From contig QRFJ01003036.1 in assembly GCA_006176705.1 (NCBI GenBank), positions 62,001-126,000 of the forward strand: 64,000 bases of DNA. The letters are read 5' to 3'. Position 1 is the stretch's first letter, and the number at the start of each line of letters is the position of its first letter. This document shows positions 1-11,460 of this stretch, piece after piece. The DNA is from Cocos nucifera (lineage: Eukaryota; Streptophyta; Magnoliopsida; Arecales; Arecaceae). Both the position numbers and the translations under genes were made by a program. The notes below the pieces were generated by a model. It was not told the origin of the DNA, searched no databases, and saw nothing but the letters and a program-made list of their open reading frames with translations.

Positions 1-1500
1 CTATCCCTATAGACCTTAATTCCTAGAATAAAGGATGCTTCACCTAGGTCTTTCATGGAGAATTCCTTGGACAACCACATCTTGACTGATGTCAACATGG
101 GAATATCATTCCCAATAAGGAGGATGTCATCCACGTACAATACGAGGAAGACAACAGCGCTCCCACTGACCCTTTTGAAAACACATGGTTCCTCTTCGTT
201 TTTGATGAAACCAAACGTTTTGATCACATCATTGAAACGAGTGTTCCAGCTCCGAGATGCTTGCTTAAGTCCATATATGGACCTTTGCAGCTTGCAAACC
301 TTGTGATCAGTATCACTGGATGTGAAACCTAGCGGCTGTTCCATATAGATATCTTCCTCAAGATATCCATTCAAGAACATCGTTTTCACGTCCATTTGCC
401 ATATTTCATAATCGAAATAGGCTGCAACAGCAAGCAATGTGCGGATGGATTTTAGCATAGCTACCGGGGAAAAGGTATCCTGATAGTCAATGCCTTCACG
501 TTGACTATAACCTTTTGCCACCAGTCTAGCCTTGAATGTCTCCACATTCCCATCTGCACCAATCTTTCTCTTGAAGATCCATTTACACCCAATAGGTACT
601 ATACCTTCTGGTGGATCTACCAAGGTCCAGACTTGGTTTGAGTGCATCGAGTCAATTTCTGACTGCATTGCCTCTAGCCATTTCTCAAAGTCGATATCTG
701 ATATCGCCTCGTTGTAGGTTTTGGGAATCATCAACCATGGGCACCATTACCTACGAGGAACATTTCCTCTACATCCTCTGAAAACAATACCTAAGTATCT
801 TCAGGGGGACGGGAAACTCTTTCCGATCTACGAGGTGGAGGAGATAAGTGTTCTTATTGGGCTCAACCTGATTTGGTTTCCACTTGATCCTTAGCTCGTT
901 CTGCTTGTGAGACTTCTCACATCAAGCTTGATCTATTTTCCAATGCCGCTATCTTGAATAACTATTTTTTCAAAGAAAGATGGCATGTCGACTCACAAAT
1001 CACATTGTGGTCTTCTGGAATGTAGAAATAGTATCCTAATGACTCTTTAGGATATCCTATGAACGAGCTCTGAAGGACCTAAACTCTAACTTGTACCGCT
1101 TGTTGTCTTTTGCATGAAGCGGACAACCCCAAATTCTGAGATGACTCAGACTTGGTTTCTTACCGTTGCCATATCTTATACGGTGTGGGTAGGAACGGTT
1201 TTAGAGGAAACCCTATTCAGTAAATAGATTGAAGTTAACAATGAGTGTCCCCAAAGGAAATCAGGAAGGTCTATGAAGCTCATCATGGACCGAACCATAT
1301 CTAATAGGGATCCGATTTCTCCATTCTGAAACGCCTGTTGATTTGAGTGTTTCCTGTGGATCCATTGAGAGACTATGCCATAATTTTCCCCTTTCCTTGA
1401 GATAGTCTGAAGATTCCTGGGCTAAGTTACAACTCCCTCTGATCTGATCGAAGGATCTTTAATGGTTTTTCACAGTTTCTTTTCTCTACTTCTACTTAGT
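1..1500 (-). pseudogene. Copia pol remnant of C: integrase C-terminal half and RT N-terminal half
   Basis: Read on the minus strand, 1500 to about 958 matches the second half of the copia integrase (the RSD..GEY region near 1450, the SE.RNR.LLD region near 1340, then the C-terminal IWGCPAHV-like segment). From 830 to 1 it matches the start of the reverse transcriptase, with the VDPP and MDVKTAFLNG-type motifs. The family carries integrase and RT as parts of one polyprotein. The first 720 bp differ from element A by few substitutions, but from about 720 onward single-base insertions and deletions break the frame repeatedly. No long minus-strand frame survives; the plus-strand frames here are antisense shadows of RT. 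Confidence 0.85.
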
Positions 1501-1525
1501 NNNNNNNNNNNNNNNNNNNNNNNNN
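1501..1525. other. Assembly gap (25 N)
   Basis: Run of 25 N. It falls exactly where C loses collinearity with element A, so the apparent internal deletion of C may partly be an assembly artefact. Confidence 1.
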
Positions 1526-1849
1526 AGATTGAGAGAGAGTCATTTTGTGCGGGACTATTGGATATTCTATGGTTTGCGTGACTGATCTGTAAGAGTACAC
1601 CACATCCTCATCTTATCTTATGCAGGTTGAGGTGAGGAGTTTCTAGCCAACATCTATGCCTTGTGAAAGGCTGCATTACATTTCAATATCTAGATATCCT
1701 ACTTGTTGCAAACTTCCAAGAATATGCTCATTTATATGTTCAACCGTTATCAGATATACACTCTTAAACATCTTTATTTAGACTAGCCGCACATATCCAT
1801 GTATTATTATATTATTATTTATAGCCTTATTATCCTTCGATCAATCTAG
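1526..1849. other. Unassigned 324 bp inside element C
   Basis: AT-rich sequence without a long reading frame. By eye I find no match to the corresponding part of elements A or B, where protease and integrase would be expected. It may be filler from a mis-assembled gap or a short unrelated insertion. Confidence 0.5.
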
Positions 1850-2048
1850 CATTTTTTCATAGACGCTCCATTGTTCAATAGATGGCGGAGTAGGTAAGGT
1901 GGGAGGGTCTTCGTATCCAAACATAGGTTAACTTCTCGGAACCAATAATGTAGTTCCTGCAGCCCAATCTTTATATTGGGATCCAGTCGTTATGTTATAT
2001 AATTAGGTCGACCAGGAATAACGTGCCAATGGGTTGGAACAAAGACAT
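1850..2048 (-). pseudogene. Copia gag N-terminal remnant of C
   Basis: Collinear with the start of gag in element A (about 52360-52536). The ATG is the complement of 2046-2048, preceded on the element strand by a conserved gactctctac-type leader end. Gag is the capsid protein that packages element RNA into cytoplasmic particles. Only about the first 65 codons are recognisable, and the frame is broken by several small indels compared with A and B. The rest of gag, with the zinc knuckle, is lost at the gap to the left. Confidence 0.7.
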
Positions 2049-3954
2049 TTACGTAGAGAGTCAAAGATTCTAGTTAGATACTATGAATTTGACTTATGAC
2101 CAATTTGTTTAGGAATTTTATTTAAAATAAATAGCTCCACTATTTTCTTCCGGATCCCTTACAACTTCCTTATAGAGATGCAAAAATCTTCATGTTCAAT
2201 GATTTCTAGTGGGTGTTGCGCGGTCTCACACCAACTGAAACTCACTACCTCACCATAACAGTTATTATGGTGATGGTTAGCCAATGAGTGGAACAACTCA
2301 TGGTTCATGATCTTAATCATGGTGAACCCAACCTTGGTCTCTAATTCATGAATCTCACCATATCTGGGAATTTGATCCACTCCTAGCGTTAAAGCAAGCC
2401 GACCATTTGCATTAGACTGATTCCTAATGAGTCTTCTCACCAGTATCCGAAATATTAAAGCCCAACTCATCCTCAGCCCATAGCATCCAATAGCCTATAG
2501 ACATGTTTACGTCTTTTCCAGTGCAATGAGCCACTGTATCCAGCCGAGAACATCAACCTCTGGGAAGGGCGCGCACATCTACATGGTGGAAGACTTCAGA
2601 CTTAATCTTTTCTTAGGGAGAATTTGATTCAGGTTCCTCATTAACTAGACTTGGGCTTAGTCATAACAATATACTAACCTAGTGGCAAATGGTTAGCTCG
2701 GATTATTGCACCTCAAGATCAAAAACTATGTCAACCAAATATGGGCCACGTAAGTGAGACCGGTGGAAGGATATGCCATTAACTCAATACAAGAAATGCA
2801 TTCAGATCGAGTAGCTTCCAATAAAACCAGTCGGTCGATCTATGCCAAACTACTTAGAACACCTAGAATTACTGAAGCCAAACACATTGGGTTAGCCTAC
2901 AATCAGACTCTAACCTCTGAGCCTAAATTAGTCTGTTGCTTTGATCGTGACTCGATCTTGACCCCAAACTTAATCCTATTAGGACTGATCAATTAAGCAC
3001 TGTTGATCCCATCTAACAACTTTGATGTCGTTTTGATCAAGCTGCCTTAGACCTAATTGAGCTACCCAAGCCCGAATCTAAGTATTATGAATATGTTCTT
3101 AGATCTGAAATTCTTAAATTTAGACCTATATTAATATTTCATATAAACTTAATTTCTTAATTAAGTAGGGTTCATAAATAAAAATATGCATAAATAATTA
3201 CTAGGGTTTCAGGAGTCTAGGGTTTGGCCAGAAAGTACAGTTTTGGATTTTTGATTAAGGATGACAAGCAGCACCCCTACAACATGCGATAAGAACATCC
3301 CATCAATGGGAAGAGAGGGCCTTTACACCTTGTTTCATTCTTATGAGCCGGAACGGCCAGATGGAACTCCTTAATCAGGAACATTCATACTACAAAAACA
3401 ATATCAGATCTATATCATATATCTCATATACAAAAATCAACGGCATATCAACGGATCATAAGAGTATGGCCAAAGGACATACAGTCATGATCAAACTGCA
3501 TATTATCAAGATCTAAATATTCTCATAATAATCTAAAAAATTAGATTTAAATTAATGCTAATCAAAATAAATCTAATCTAACAATTATGTAAGAACTATT
3601 CTACAATAGTCTAGAAGCATCAATCAATATTCATATGATATCAAAAATTAAATATAATTTTTAGTGCTGCTGTTCAGATATTATATTACTTATATATACA
3701 GAATAATAATAATAAAAAGATGACTAAAACATGATTAATCAGATTAAATCAAACACATAGCAAACTGCTTCTTTATAAAGAAACTATTTCTTTATAGAAC
3801 TAGTCATGCTATATCTTGCTAATCTTAGATCCAATATTATTTATATTTATTTTTTTCTTATTTTAGATCTGATCACATCTCATGTGACATCTAAAGAATC
3901 ACATTATTTCTAAATTAAATAAATTCAAAATTAGATCTAAACAATTTTAGAACC
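2049..3954 (-). other. Untranslated leader of element C
   Basis: About 1.9 kb of non-coding sequence between PBS and gag, collinear with the A leader (52537-54394) and B leader (62224 onward). It contains the block near 2745-2990 that is also found in A, B, H and F. The short open frames inside it are not shared with the other copies and I do not regard them as genes. Confidence 0.8.
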
Positions 3955-3969
3955 TGGCTCTGGATACCA
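3955..3969 (-). other. Primer-binding site of C
   Basis: tggctctggatacca on the plus strand, two bases before the LTR. It is the complement of a PBS for initiator-Met tRNA (3' end GGCTCUGAUACCA) with one inserted base relative to elements A and H. Confidence 0.9.
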
Positions 3970-4537
3970 GTTGAAAGGATCCTGATTTTTCGGACCAGGT
4001 TCGTTCAAATTGATCAGATCGAGAGATATATTTCAAATTTTCTCTTCGATCATCTCAGATCTGGATATTCAATCTATTTTATTATTTTAAGTAATAAGTA
4101 AATACATATAATTAAATCAAATATATTTACTTCTGATTTGGGTAATTCTATTACCCTGTAGATGATCCTGTTGCAGCGGAAGGTTCTGAATCTAGCCACG
4201 CAAGCGCCCGGCCTCCAGTATCCATCGTCGAGCTCGAATCTAGAGATCCTCTTCTTCTCTATCAACACCCCAAAAATTAGATCTGGATCTGATCTGGAGG
4301 ATTCTTCAAAACTCCTTTTGAAGATCTGCAGTCGTCCTTTGCAGCAGTGCAGCCTTCTTACTTTTGATCGCCTTTCTTTGATCTGGATCGCATCAACCAA
4401 GGTCCAAAACCCTTTTGGACGTGGAGAGCAAGGGGAGAAGGTGGTTTGGCATGCAGGAAGAGGGGAGAGGTAGCCTTGGGGCATGGGGAACTTTGATCTC
4501 AATTCAATTACTTGTGTTTGAGTTGGGCACAGGGTCT

Positions 4538-4545
4538 TATTTATA
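4538..4545 (-). promoter_or_regulatory. TATA box of the C LTR
   Basis: The complement reads TATAAATA. It sits at the same place as the TATA boxes in the A LTRs and would place transcription start about 30 bp to the left, splitting U3 from R-U5. Confidence 0.6.
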
Positions 4546-4851
4546 GACTGACTGTGATCCAGCTTCTCTTATTCCCAACCAATCACAACCCTTTGTGAAT
4601 TAGATCTAAATTTGATTGGTGGGAATAGAGTCCCTTGGATTCCTACTTAGAGGGCACCTAAGACCAATCAAAGTTTGTTTTAGGGAGAACTCTAATTGGA
4701 ATCCAAAAGAGAGGTGGAGTCCTTGTCCAACAAGGACTCCAAGACTCCTCCAAACTTGGGCTCATGCCACCCTTGGTGTGCAGCCTCCTCCTTGCCAGGT
4801 TCTGGCGGGGGACAGGCCCCCACCAGCTCTCCAATAGGTGCATGACATGTG

Positions 4852-4918
4852 GTCAAAAGTCAAAGGGTCAATGGTCAACGTTTGACCAGTCAATGGTAGA
4901 CTTTGACCAAAGTCAAAG
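4852..4918. promoter_or_regulatory. W-box cluster in the C LTR
   Basis: Several TTGAC/GTCAA cores lie within about 67 bp, roughly 310 bp upstream of the TATA box on the minus strand. TTGAC[C/T] is the binding site of WRKY transcription factors, which act in plant defence and wounding responses. The cluster aligns with those in the A LTRs; regulation is inferred. Confidence 0.55.
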
Positions 4919-6218
4919 AACAAGAAATGGCAGGTGACCAAAAATGGCAGGTAATGTCTTACAATAAGACAAACCTTTTTGACTTGGACAAACCTCTAGT
5001 CAGACCATATGAAGGCCTCTGATTGAGCACAAAATCCTTTGGCTTAGACAGGACAACTTATTTATGATAGCAAAAGAAGACGTTAGGTTCAATCGAGTGC
5101 TAGCATGATTTCCTTGAACTAATTGAATCTCATTCAGATCAATTGAACTAGATCAGTTCAATTGATGATCACCAGATTCAAAACCTTTGTTTGTGTGACC
5201 CAGTTAGGTTCAGTTCTATATGTAATGGATATGTCATGATCTCTATCATTGACATCATCGAACTCCTTCGATAGATCAGAACTCTTCTGATTCGAATAAG
5301 CTAGAATGATCGATATCTAAATCATTCTAATTGCTCCTAAAATCACCAGTGACACTAGCAGTATGGTGGGCAACCCATCAGAGCTGAATGCGAACCTTTT
5401 GGTGCAGCTACCGTGTGATTCAGTCCTTCTATCTTGAGCCACGATCAGTTAGGGTAAAGGTAACTCGTCAAACCCTAGTCTCTGTCATATGATGTAATCA
5501 TTCGATTCAAGTCCAATGTGAAAATCTAAATAGAAAACTCTTTCATTATTTCACTCTACCATGGCCATGAATTTTGGGCTTGATTCTATGATCATCATAG
5601 GGCTGCTCCTCAACCACGAGAGTAGATAGATTCATCTTGATGACATCCAGTTCCTACAATGAACATGTCAATAGCCAATACACCTCAGGGTTCCATATGG
5701 CTAGGAGACTGAGTAATGGTGTTCAAACTATAACACCCTCAAGGTGAACTGCTGATGCACCTCAGGCAAAAGAACCAGACACACTACTGCAGCATCGAGT
5801 CAGTTATTGACGAGAAGGTAGACTCCCTAATGACTACTCAGGTGGTCACACTCAGTGCCTCGTTCTCTAGAGTACCTTACCTCTCGCTCCGGTGTCTCCA
5901 CACGTAGACTCAAGACTCATCTACTAAAGAGAAGTGATTGTACACCAACCTTTCCGGAATCTATCACCATCCTCATGATGATCCTATGGTCGGGAGCAAT
6001 TTATGAGTTAATAATGATTATTCATGTCTTAAATTTTCAACTCTTGAAAATATGAATTATCATTGCCATTAACTCAAAGGATGTATCACAGACACTAAAT
6101 ACACATATGTGATATAAAATAACCCATTTAGTGATTTTAGACAAAATTATAATTTTGCCCCTAGAAGTGTATTACAATTGTCAACCAATTCTGACTTCTA
6201 GGGCACATATATCTAACA

Positions 6219-7331
6219 CAGAGATCCATTTATGGATTGAAGCAAGCATCTTAGAGTTGGAACATGCATTTTGATAAGATAATCAAAACGTATGGCTTTG
6301 TTAAGAACGCAAAAGAGCCCTACATTTATAAATGGGCAAATGGTCCAGCAGTGGTATTCCTTATTTTATACACGGATGACATTCTCTTAATCGAAAATGA
6401 TATCCCCGCACTATAAGGAATAAAAGTTTAGTTGTCATCTTAGTTCTCCATGAAGGACTTGGATGAAGCATCTTATATTCTGAGAATGAAGATCTATAGG
6501 AATAAATCTAAGAGTATGCTTGGGTTATCCCAATCCACATACATAGAAACTGCACTGAAGAGGTTCAGCATGGAGAATTCCAAGAAGGGCTATCTTCTGA
6601 TAGGCCATGAAATTTCTCTCTAAAAAGAATTATCCGACACTCCTGAAGAGAGAGAGCATATGAGTAGAGTCCCATATGCTTCGGTAGTGGAATCTATCAT
6701 GTACGCCATGATATGTACGAGATCAGATGTAGCATACTCACTAGGAGTAGTGAGTAGATATCAATTTGATTTAGGAGAGAACCACTAAAAAGTGGTGAAA
6801 GCCATCCTTAAGTATTTGAGAAATACTAAGGACCAATGGTTGATTATGGTGAGTCAGATCTGAAACTTATGAGATTTACTGACTCCAGCTTTTAATCTAA
6901 CCATGATGATAGCAAAAGCATGTTGTGTTATGTCTTTATCCTAAATGGTAGAGCCATCTGCTGGAAGAGTTTCAAGCAGCATATTGTGGCAGACTTTGTT
7001 AGCATTAGATGCCACAAAGAAAGCTATGTAGCTGAGAAAATTCATCACCAAGCTTGGAGTAGCACCCTTCCTTGATGGACCGATCCTGTTCTATAATGAC
7101 AGTACTGGTGCAATTGCTCAGATGAAGGAATCGAAGGCACACCAGCAGATGAAGTACATACTACACCGCTACCATATGATCTGAGAGATCATGGATCGAG
7201 GTGACGTTGATCTTTAGAAGATCGACAGAAAGGAGAACCTAGCTGACTCCTTTACTAAAGCTCTAGCGATAAAAAAATTTGACGACCATAAGTCAAACAT
7301 GGATATTAAATATTATGCTAAGTGGCTTTAG
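6219..7331 (+). pseudogene. Copia RT (C-terminal part) and RNase H of element D
   Basis: Begins in the RSIYGLKQAS-type motif of copia RT. The catalytic box reads YTDD rather than YVDD (near 6370-6385), a substitution at the active site. The remainder follows the family order: MKDL..AS, the LSQSTYI segment, the TRSDVAYSLG-like segment, then RNase H with its SKQ and MKESKAHQQ-like motifs. The polyprotein ends at the TAG at 7329-7331, directly before the polypurine tract. Stops and frameshifts are scattered through it, for example a stop just after the KQAS motif. RT and RNase H copy element RNA into DNA; this copy cannot be functional. Confidence 0.85.
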
Positions 7332-7344
7332 GATAAGTGGGAGT
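7332..7344 (+). other. Polypurine tract of D
   Basis: gataagtgggagt between the pol stop and the LTR: the plus-strand primer site of copia elements. It is almost identical to the tracts of A and B. Confidence 0.85.
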
Positions 7345-9841
7345 TGTTGAAAAATATGTTTCAAAACCAATTGTCAGCCTATTGATAATTGAGCTACTTT
7401 ATAGTTATAATTAATTTATTAATAAATAAAATAAATATTTTAATATTTTGATCATAAAGTCTATATTTTCTAATAAGCTTCATTGTTGTGATGAAGTCCT
7501 TAGAACTATTTAGTTTCGATAAAGAGAGGATTTATCGATTAGTCCTTAAACTATTCATGATCAAATGACACACTGTTAATTAGGATGATAGCATTTATTG
7601 AGCATAGATCATTGTATACCATATAGGTTGATTGTCCTCTTAATCAAAGAGTATGGAGACACTGGTATGGCATACAAGTGAGATATAAGGGTACATCATC
7701 ATGGAGCATGATCAACTCCAGAGTATTCTGCTATCGAGAATTGCTCTGATGGGATATAGGTATAAGTGTCCCTTAGACCTAAGATCATCACAGTGGCTTG
7801 CAAGCAACTCACTGTGCTTTGGTACTGAACTAACTAAATTTCTAATTTGGTAACGGAAGGTTTTAAGGCATAGTCAAGTACTTACGAAGTTGGTGAGTGA
7901 TCAAGATGGGATTGACCACTCCAAGAGTTGGAGAAGAATGCATCACTGTATTTCAATATAGCAAAACCTTAGGCAGGATAATCCATGAGATGGATTTAGT
8001 ATTTTAAGATATAATGTGGATGACCTAATCGGGGTTGACAATTAAACTTTGAGGTGTCCTACGAGCATTTTGATCAAGGGGATGAATTATATAGAAACTA
8101 TATCCATATGGGTTCTAAGGATGTTGTTCTACACATTCGACCTATCCAACCATTGGATACTATTGCAAGATAGTCACTTCAATTGGTATAAAAATTTATT
8201 TCTGTGCTACCAACTTAGGTTCAAATTTATAGAGTAATACATATAAGAGTTCTCAATCTGATCGAATGGTTGATCGATGATTAAGAATCGTTCTAGGGTT
8301 AAACATTCAATATGATTGATGTTTAACCTAATGTAAGTGTTGCAGGAGGATCGATTAGTAATTAGATTGCTAATTAATTTAATTTGATTAATCTAGAGGG
8401 ATGAGATTAATTTTAATTAAATATAATTTAATTAGATTTAATTTGAGCTTGATTGGATCAAGTCCAATTGATTTATTGGACAAGCCAATTGCAAAGAAGA
8501 ACGAGTCCTAGTTTAATTAGGACTTGTATTAACCCAATCTCTAATTTGATTAGAAATTAAATCAAAATTAAATTAAATTTAATCTGATTTAGTTAAGGTC
8601 TTGGTTGGACTAAGACTTATTCTAATTGGGTTCAATTAAATTTAATTTAATTTGGTCCAAAGATTAAGTTGGACAAAGTCAAATTAGAAGTCCTAGTGAG
8701 ACTAGGACTTCTTTCTTTGCACCACATGGGTCTCCATGCCTTCCCCATGCCCTTCCTTGAGTTTTGTGCAAAATTATTCATGCTCCAAAGTCCCTATGCA
8801 GGCCCCTTGCTGCTCTCCTTCTTTCTTAAAAGGAAAGAAGTTGTGGACCAAGTTAAATAGGGAGTTAGTTGTTGATTTCAAATTTTATGTGATAGAGTTT
8901 TAGGAAATCAAAACTCCTCCAATTGTGCCGCCAACCGACCCAAATTTTTTTTGAGATTTTCATGGGATATTATAGAGTTTTTGTGGGATAATATTTGCTG
9001 GTCCACACCAATGAAAAAGGAAGGGGCACCCAAGAGTTGGGCGCCCCTTGTCTTGCCTAATTTGGACTTTCCTTGCTAGGTATTTGACCTAGACAAGGAT
9101 TGCTCTACATCTCTTTATTTAAAAGATCTTTTGATCTGATTTTTTTAAAGATTCTATAGCTTAGAGAGAGGACTTCGAACATGAAAAAACCTGTGAGAGA
9201 AGATATTAGGGCATGGGATTTGTAAGGACACGAATCTAGGTGTCTAGTTGAGAGAACAAAGAAGAAGAAAGGTTCTTCTTCTAGGATTTTCTTTTGATCT
9301 CTTCCTCTACTTTTTTTTGTGAGTATTTGAGAGGTGTCTCAACTTCACAAGTCTTCTTCCTCAATTTTTAAAAATTAAAAAGTCTAAATTTTGAAGATAG
9401 AAGATCCAGATTGACCGTCAAAGAAGGATCAGCACAGTATTAGCATACTGTGCTGATTTCTGGGCATTGAACTTTTAATCAGCGATCGAGGGCTCGTGTG
9501 GACAACTTGTAGAGGTTGAATATATGTGCGGCTTAGAGCAACAACCTCAGGCCTAGATCAGCGAGTTAAGAAACTCAACTTGTAATGATAAGGATGATAT
9601 GATCTTCCTATTACATACCTAGATTTGATCTAGAGTTGTTCTATTGTTGATATGATGAACATGAAGTTTTCTAATCTTTTAGTTTCTGAATTAATATCAT
9701 GCTTTAATCATATAATAGGATCCTAGATCTAGGGCTTTTCTTGTATTTCTATGAATTAATATGATTAATTCATATCTTCCACTTCTTAGATCTTTAAAAT
9801 TTTCAAAATCTAATCCTAAAACCCTAGATCTGTTTCCATCA
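7345..9841 (+). repeat. 3' LTR of element D (2.5 kb)
   Basis: Starts tgttgaaaaatatg after the polypurine tract and ends gtttccatca. Its middle aligns with the LTRs of E (for example ggcacccaagagttggg at about 9028 and 12823) and F (about 26912), and its ends match those of G and H, so D-H form one LTR family distinct from A-C. The small open frames at 8049-8237 and 8669-8860 are not conserved. There is an AT-rich TTTATTTAAAAG stretch near 9115 where a TATA box could be. Confidence 0.9.
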
Positions 9842-10613
9842 TAACCAAAAGAAGAACTAGTCTAGATGCATAATTGATCGATCAGTGTCTAAGAAAAATA
9901 GTTCATGATTGGTAAAGAGAACGTGGTTTCTAATTAGTTCCATTGTCTGACCTGATCAATTTTATTAGTATCTAAGAAAAGCAATGGGGGGACCTCCACC
10001 TCTCTCCCACTTACCTGACCAATTAGATTAATTTAATTCTTAATTGGGATGCTTAGTATTATATTCACTACATTAAGATCTTCCTTCATGCTATGTCATT
10101 ATTACATCAAGAATCATATTAGGTTTGTTGTGCAACCATAAAACCTATTATGGGGAGTTACATAATATTATTCTAGTGTATTAAGATGCTCATAGTATGT
10201 TGGATATATTGCTTTGTTGTGTAACCACAAAGACAGTAATATTCAAATTTGACTGTATAGAAATGAAGGGTCTGACTTAACTAAAATATTATAGTTTGTT
10301 GTGCAACCACAAGGCTATTAATATTATAGAGGCTAGGATTATATTGAGAATTGCATGAGATGCAATTAGAAAGAGTTTCCTACCTTTGAACTTGTAAAAT
10401 ATTTATTGTGCAATCATAAGACATTTTATAAGGAATTTGGATCTCAATCCCACTAAGAAAATCAATTAAAATTTCTTAATCATCACAGAAGAGGGCTATG
10501 ATGTCCGATAAAATAGTAAGAGACATAATTAAATTAAAATCTTAATTTAATTATGTATGTCATCATGAGTTATTTACTTATGTAATATTTTTTATTATGT
10601 AACTAAATTCTAT
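9842..10613 (+). other. Leader of element K with ~90-bp spaced repeats
   Basis: Non-coding. A motif close to TTGTTGTGCAACCACAA recurs at 10125, 10214, 10296 and 10403, with a weaker copy at 10592 just before the gag ATG. The spacing is 82-107 bp, doubled for the last. No long frame is present. Confidence 0.7.
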
Positions 10614-11460
10614 ATGGCTTCTTTACTTTCACTACGTGGTATATTGAATTTAAATAAATTAACTGATCCCAATTATGTGGACTACTTAAGAAATTTAAAG
10701 ATTGTATTGAGTCAAGAAAAACTCTCCTATATTCTCGATGCCCCTGATCCTGAGCCATTAGGGGAAGATGCCACAGAGGAAGAAAAATCCACATATAAGA
10801 TGTGGTAAAATAATTCACTCACTATCAAATGTATCATACTGGCCTCTAAGAGTAATGAGTTACAGAGGCAGCATGATGGCATGGATATTTAGTCCATATT
10901 ACTCAATTTGAAAGAACTTTATGAAGAACAAAGTAGGACTGCTAGATATGAGATATCTAAGTAGTTATTCCATGCCAGGATGGCAGAAAGATCATCTGTA
11001 CAGGATCATGTTTTGATGGTAATTGACCTAATCACTCGATTAGGTCAATTAGGTTTCATAACAGATAGGAAGTTAAGTCAGAATTTGATCCTGCAATCAC
11101 TCTCAGAATTATTTTCTTAATTGATTATGAGCTATTATATAAACAAATTGAATACTTTCTTGCCTGAGCTATTAAATATGCTCAAAATAGCAAAGAGCTA
11201 TGTCAAGAAGGATAAGGCTCCTCTTCTTTCTGTGGATAGGATCTTCAAAAAGAAGGTAGGGAAAAAGAGTTCAAAGAGAAGGCTGAATCTTAAATATTGC
11301 ATCAATAAAAAAAAGAAGGGGAAAAAGACTTTCAGATAAGTGACCTACTTTTGCTACAGCAAATCAGGTAATTAGAAAAGAAATTGCAAGGCTTACCTTG
11401 CAACTATGAAGACTGGTGCAAATATTGGATCGAAAGGTATGTATGAGATACATACAATAT
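10614..11460 (+). pseudogene. Copia gag of element K
   Basis: The ATG at 10614 opens a protein with the copia gag pattern: an N-terminal LTDPNYVDY.RNLKI motif (residues about 17-32; the partner in A has LTGPNYKDW), then the NELQRQH and EEQSRTA segments (about 10850-10945), QDH.LM.IDLI (about 11000), a lysine-rich stretch (11200-11340) and a zinc-knuckle remnant near 11350-11385 with CYSKSGN and RNC. At least four in-frame stops are visible, the first at codon 65 where the family has Trp. Gag forms the particle and the zinc knuckle binds RNA. The length agrees with the 250-280 residues of the other copies. Confidence 0.85.

Larger units (their letters stand above)
1..6218 (-). mobile_element. 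Ty1/copia retrotransposon C, partial (3' end outside window)
   Basis: Minus-strand element of the same family as A and B. From right to left it has a 5' LTR (3972-6218), PBS (3955-3969), a leader of about 1.9 kb, a gag remnant and pol down to the RT; the rest of RT, RNase H and the 3' LTR lie left of the window. Bases 1-1500 are collinear with 49434-50880 of element A, and 1850-3970 with 52360-54410. The stretch matching 50880-52360 (protease, half of integrase, end of gag) is missing and replaced by a 25-N gap plus about 320 bp without recognisable homology. It inserted into the RT gene of element D, which resumes at 6219. Confidence 0.9.
3972..6218 (-). repeat. 5' LTR of element C (2.25 kb)
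   Basis: Starts tgaaagg next to the PBS and ends atatatctaaca, so it is a TG...CA LTR. It aligns along its length with the two LTRs of A (46289-48572, 54411-56703) and the split LTR of B. The element D reading frame resumes directly after it with cagag. Many single-base indels relative to A suggest lower sequence quality. It carries a TATA box and a W-box cluster (listed separately). Confidence 0.9.
6219..9841 (+). mobile_element. Ty1/copia retrotransposon D, 3' part
   Basis: Plus-strand element, cut on its left by insertion of C in the RT gene. It keeps the RT C-terminus, RNase H, polypurine tract and a complete 3' LTR (7345-9841). The LTR ends gtttccatca and is followed not by a PBS but by the leader of another copia element (K), so D is inserted in K. 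D's 5' half must lie left of the window. Confidence 0.85.

Noticed and set aside
2159..2470. 103-codon minus-strand frame in the C leader (also 2754-2996 plus)
   Set aside because: Collinear leader sequence in A and B does not keep an open frame; C has local indels that open it by chance.
4162..4473. 103-codon frame, with a partly matching 99-codon frame at 54661-54960
   Set aside because: Lies in R-U5 of LTRs on the strand opposite to the element; not preserved in the other copies.
10118..10420. CRISPR-like spaced repeats
   Set aside because: Repeats are imperfect, spacing is irregular, and the setting is the leader of a plant retrotransposon.
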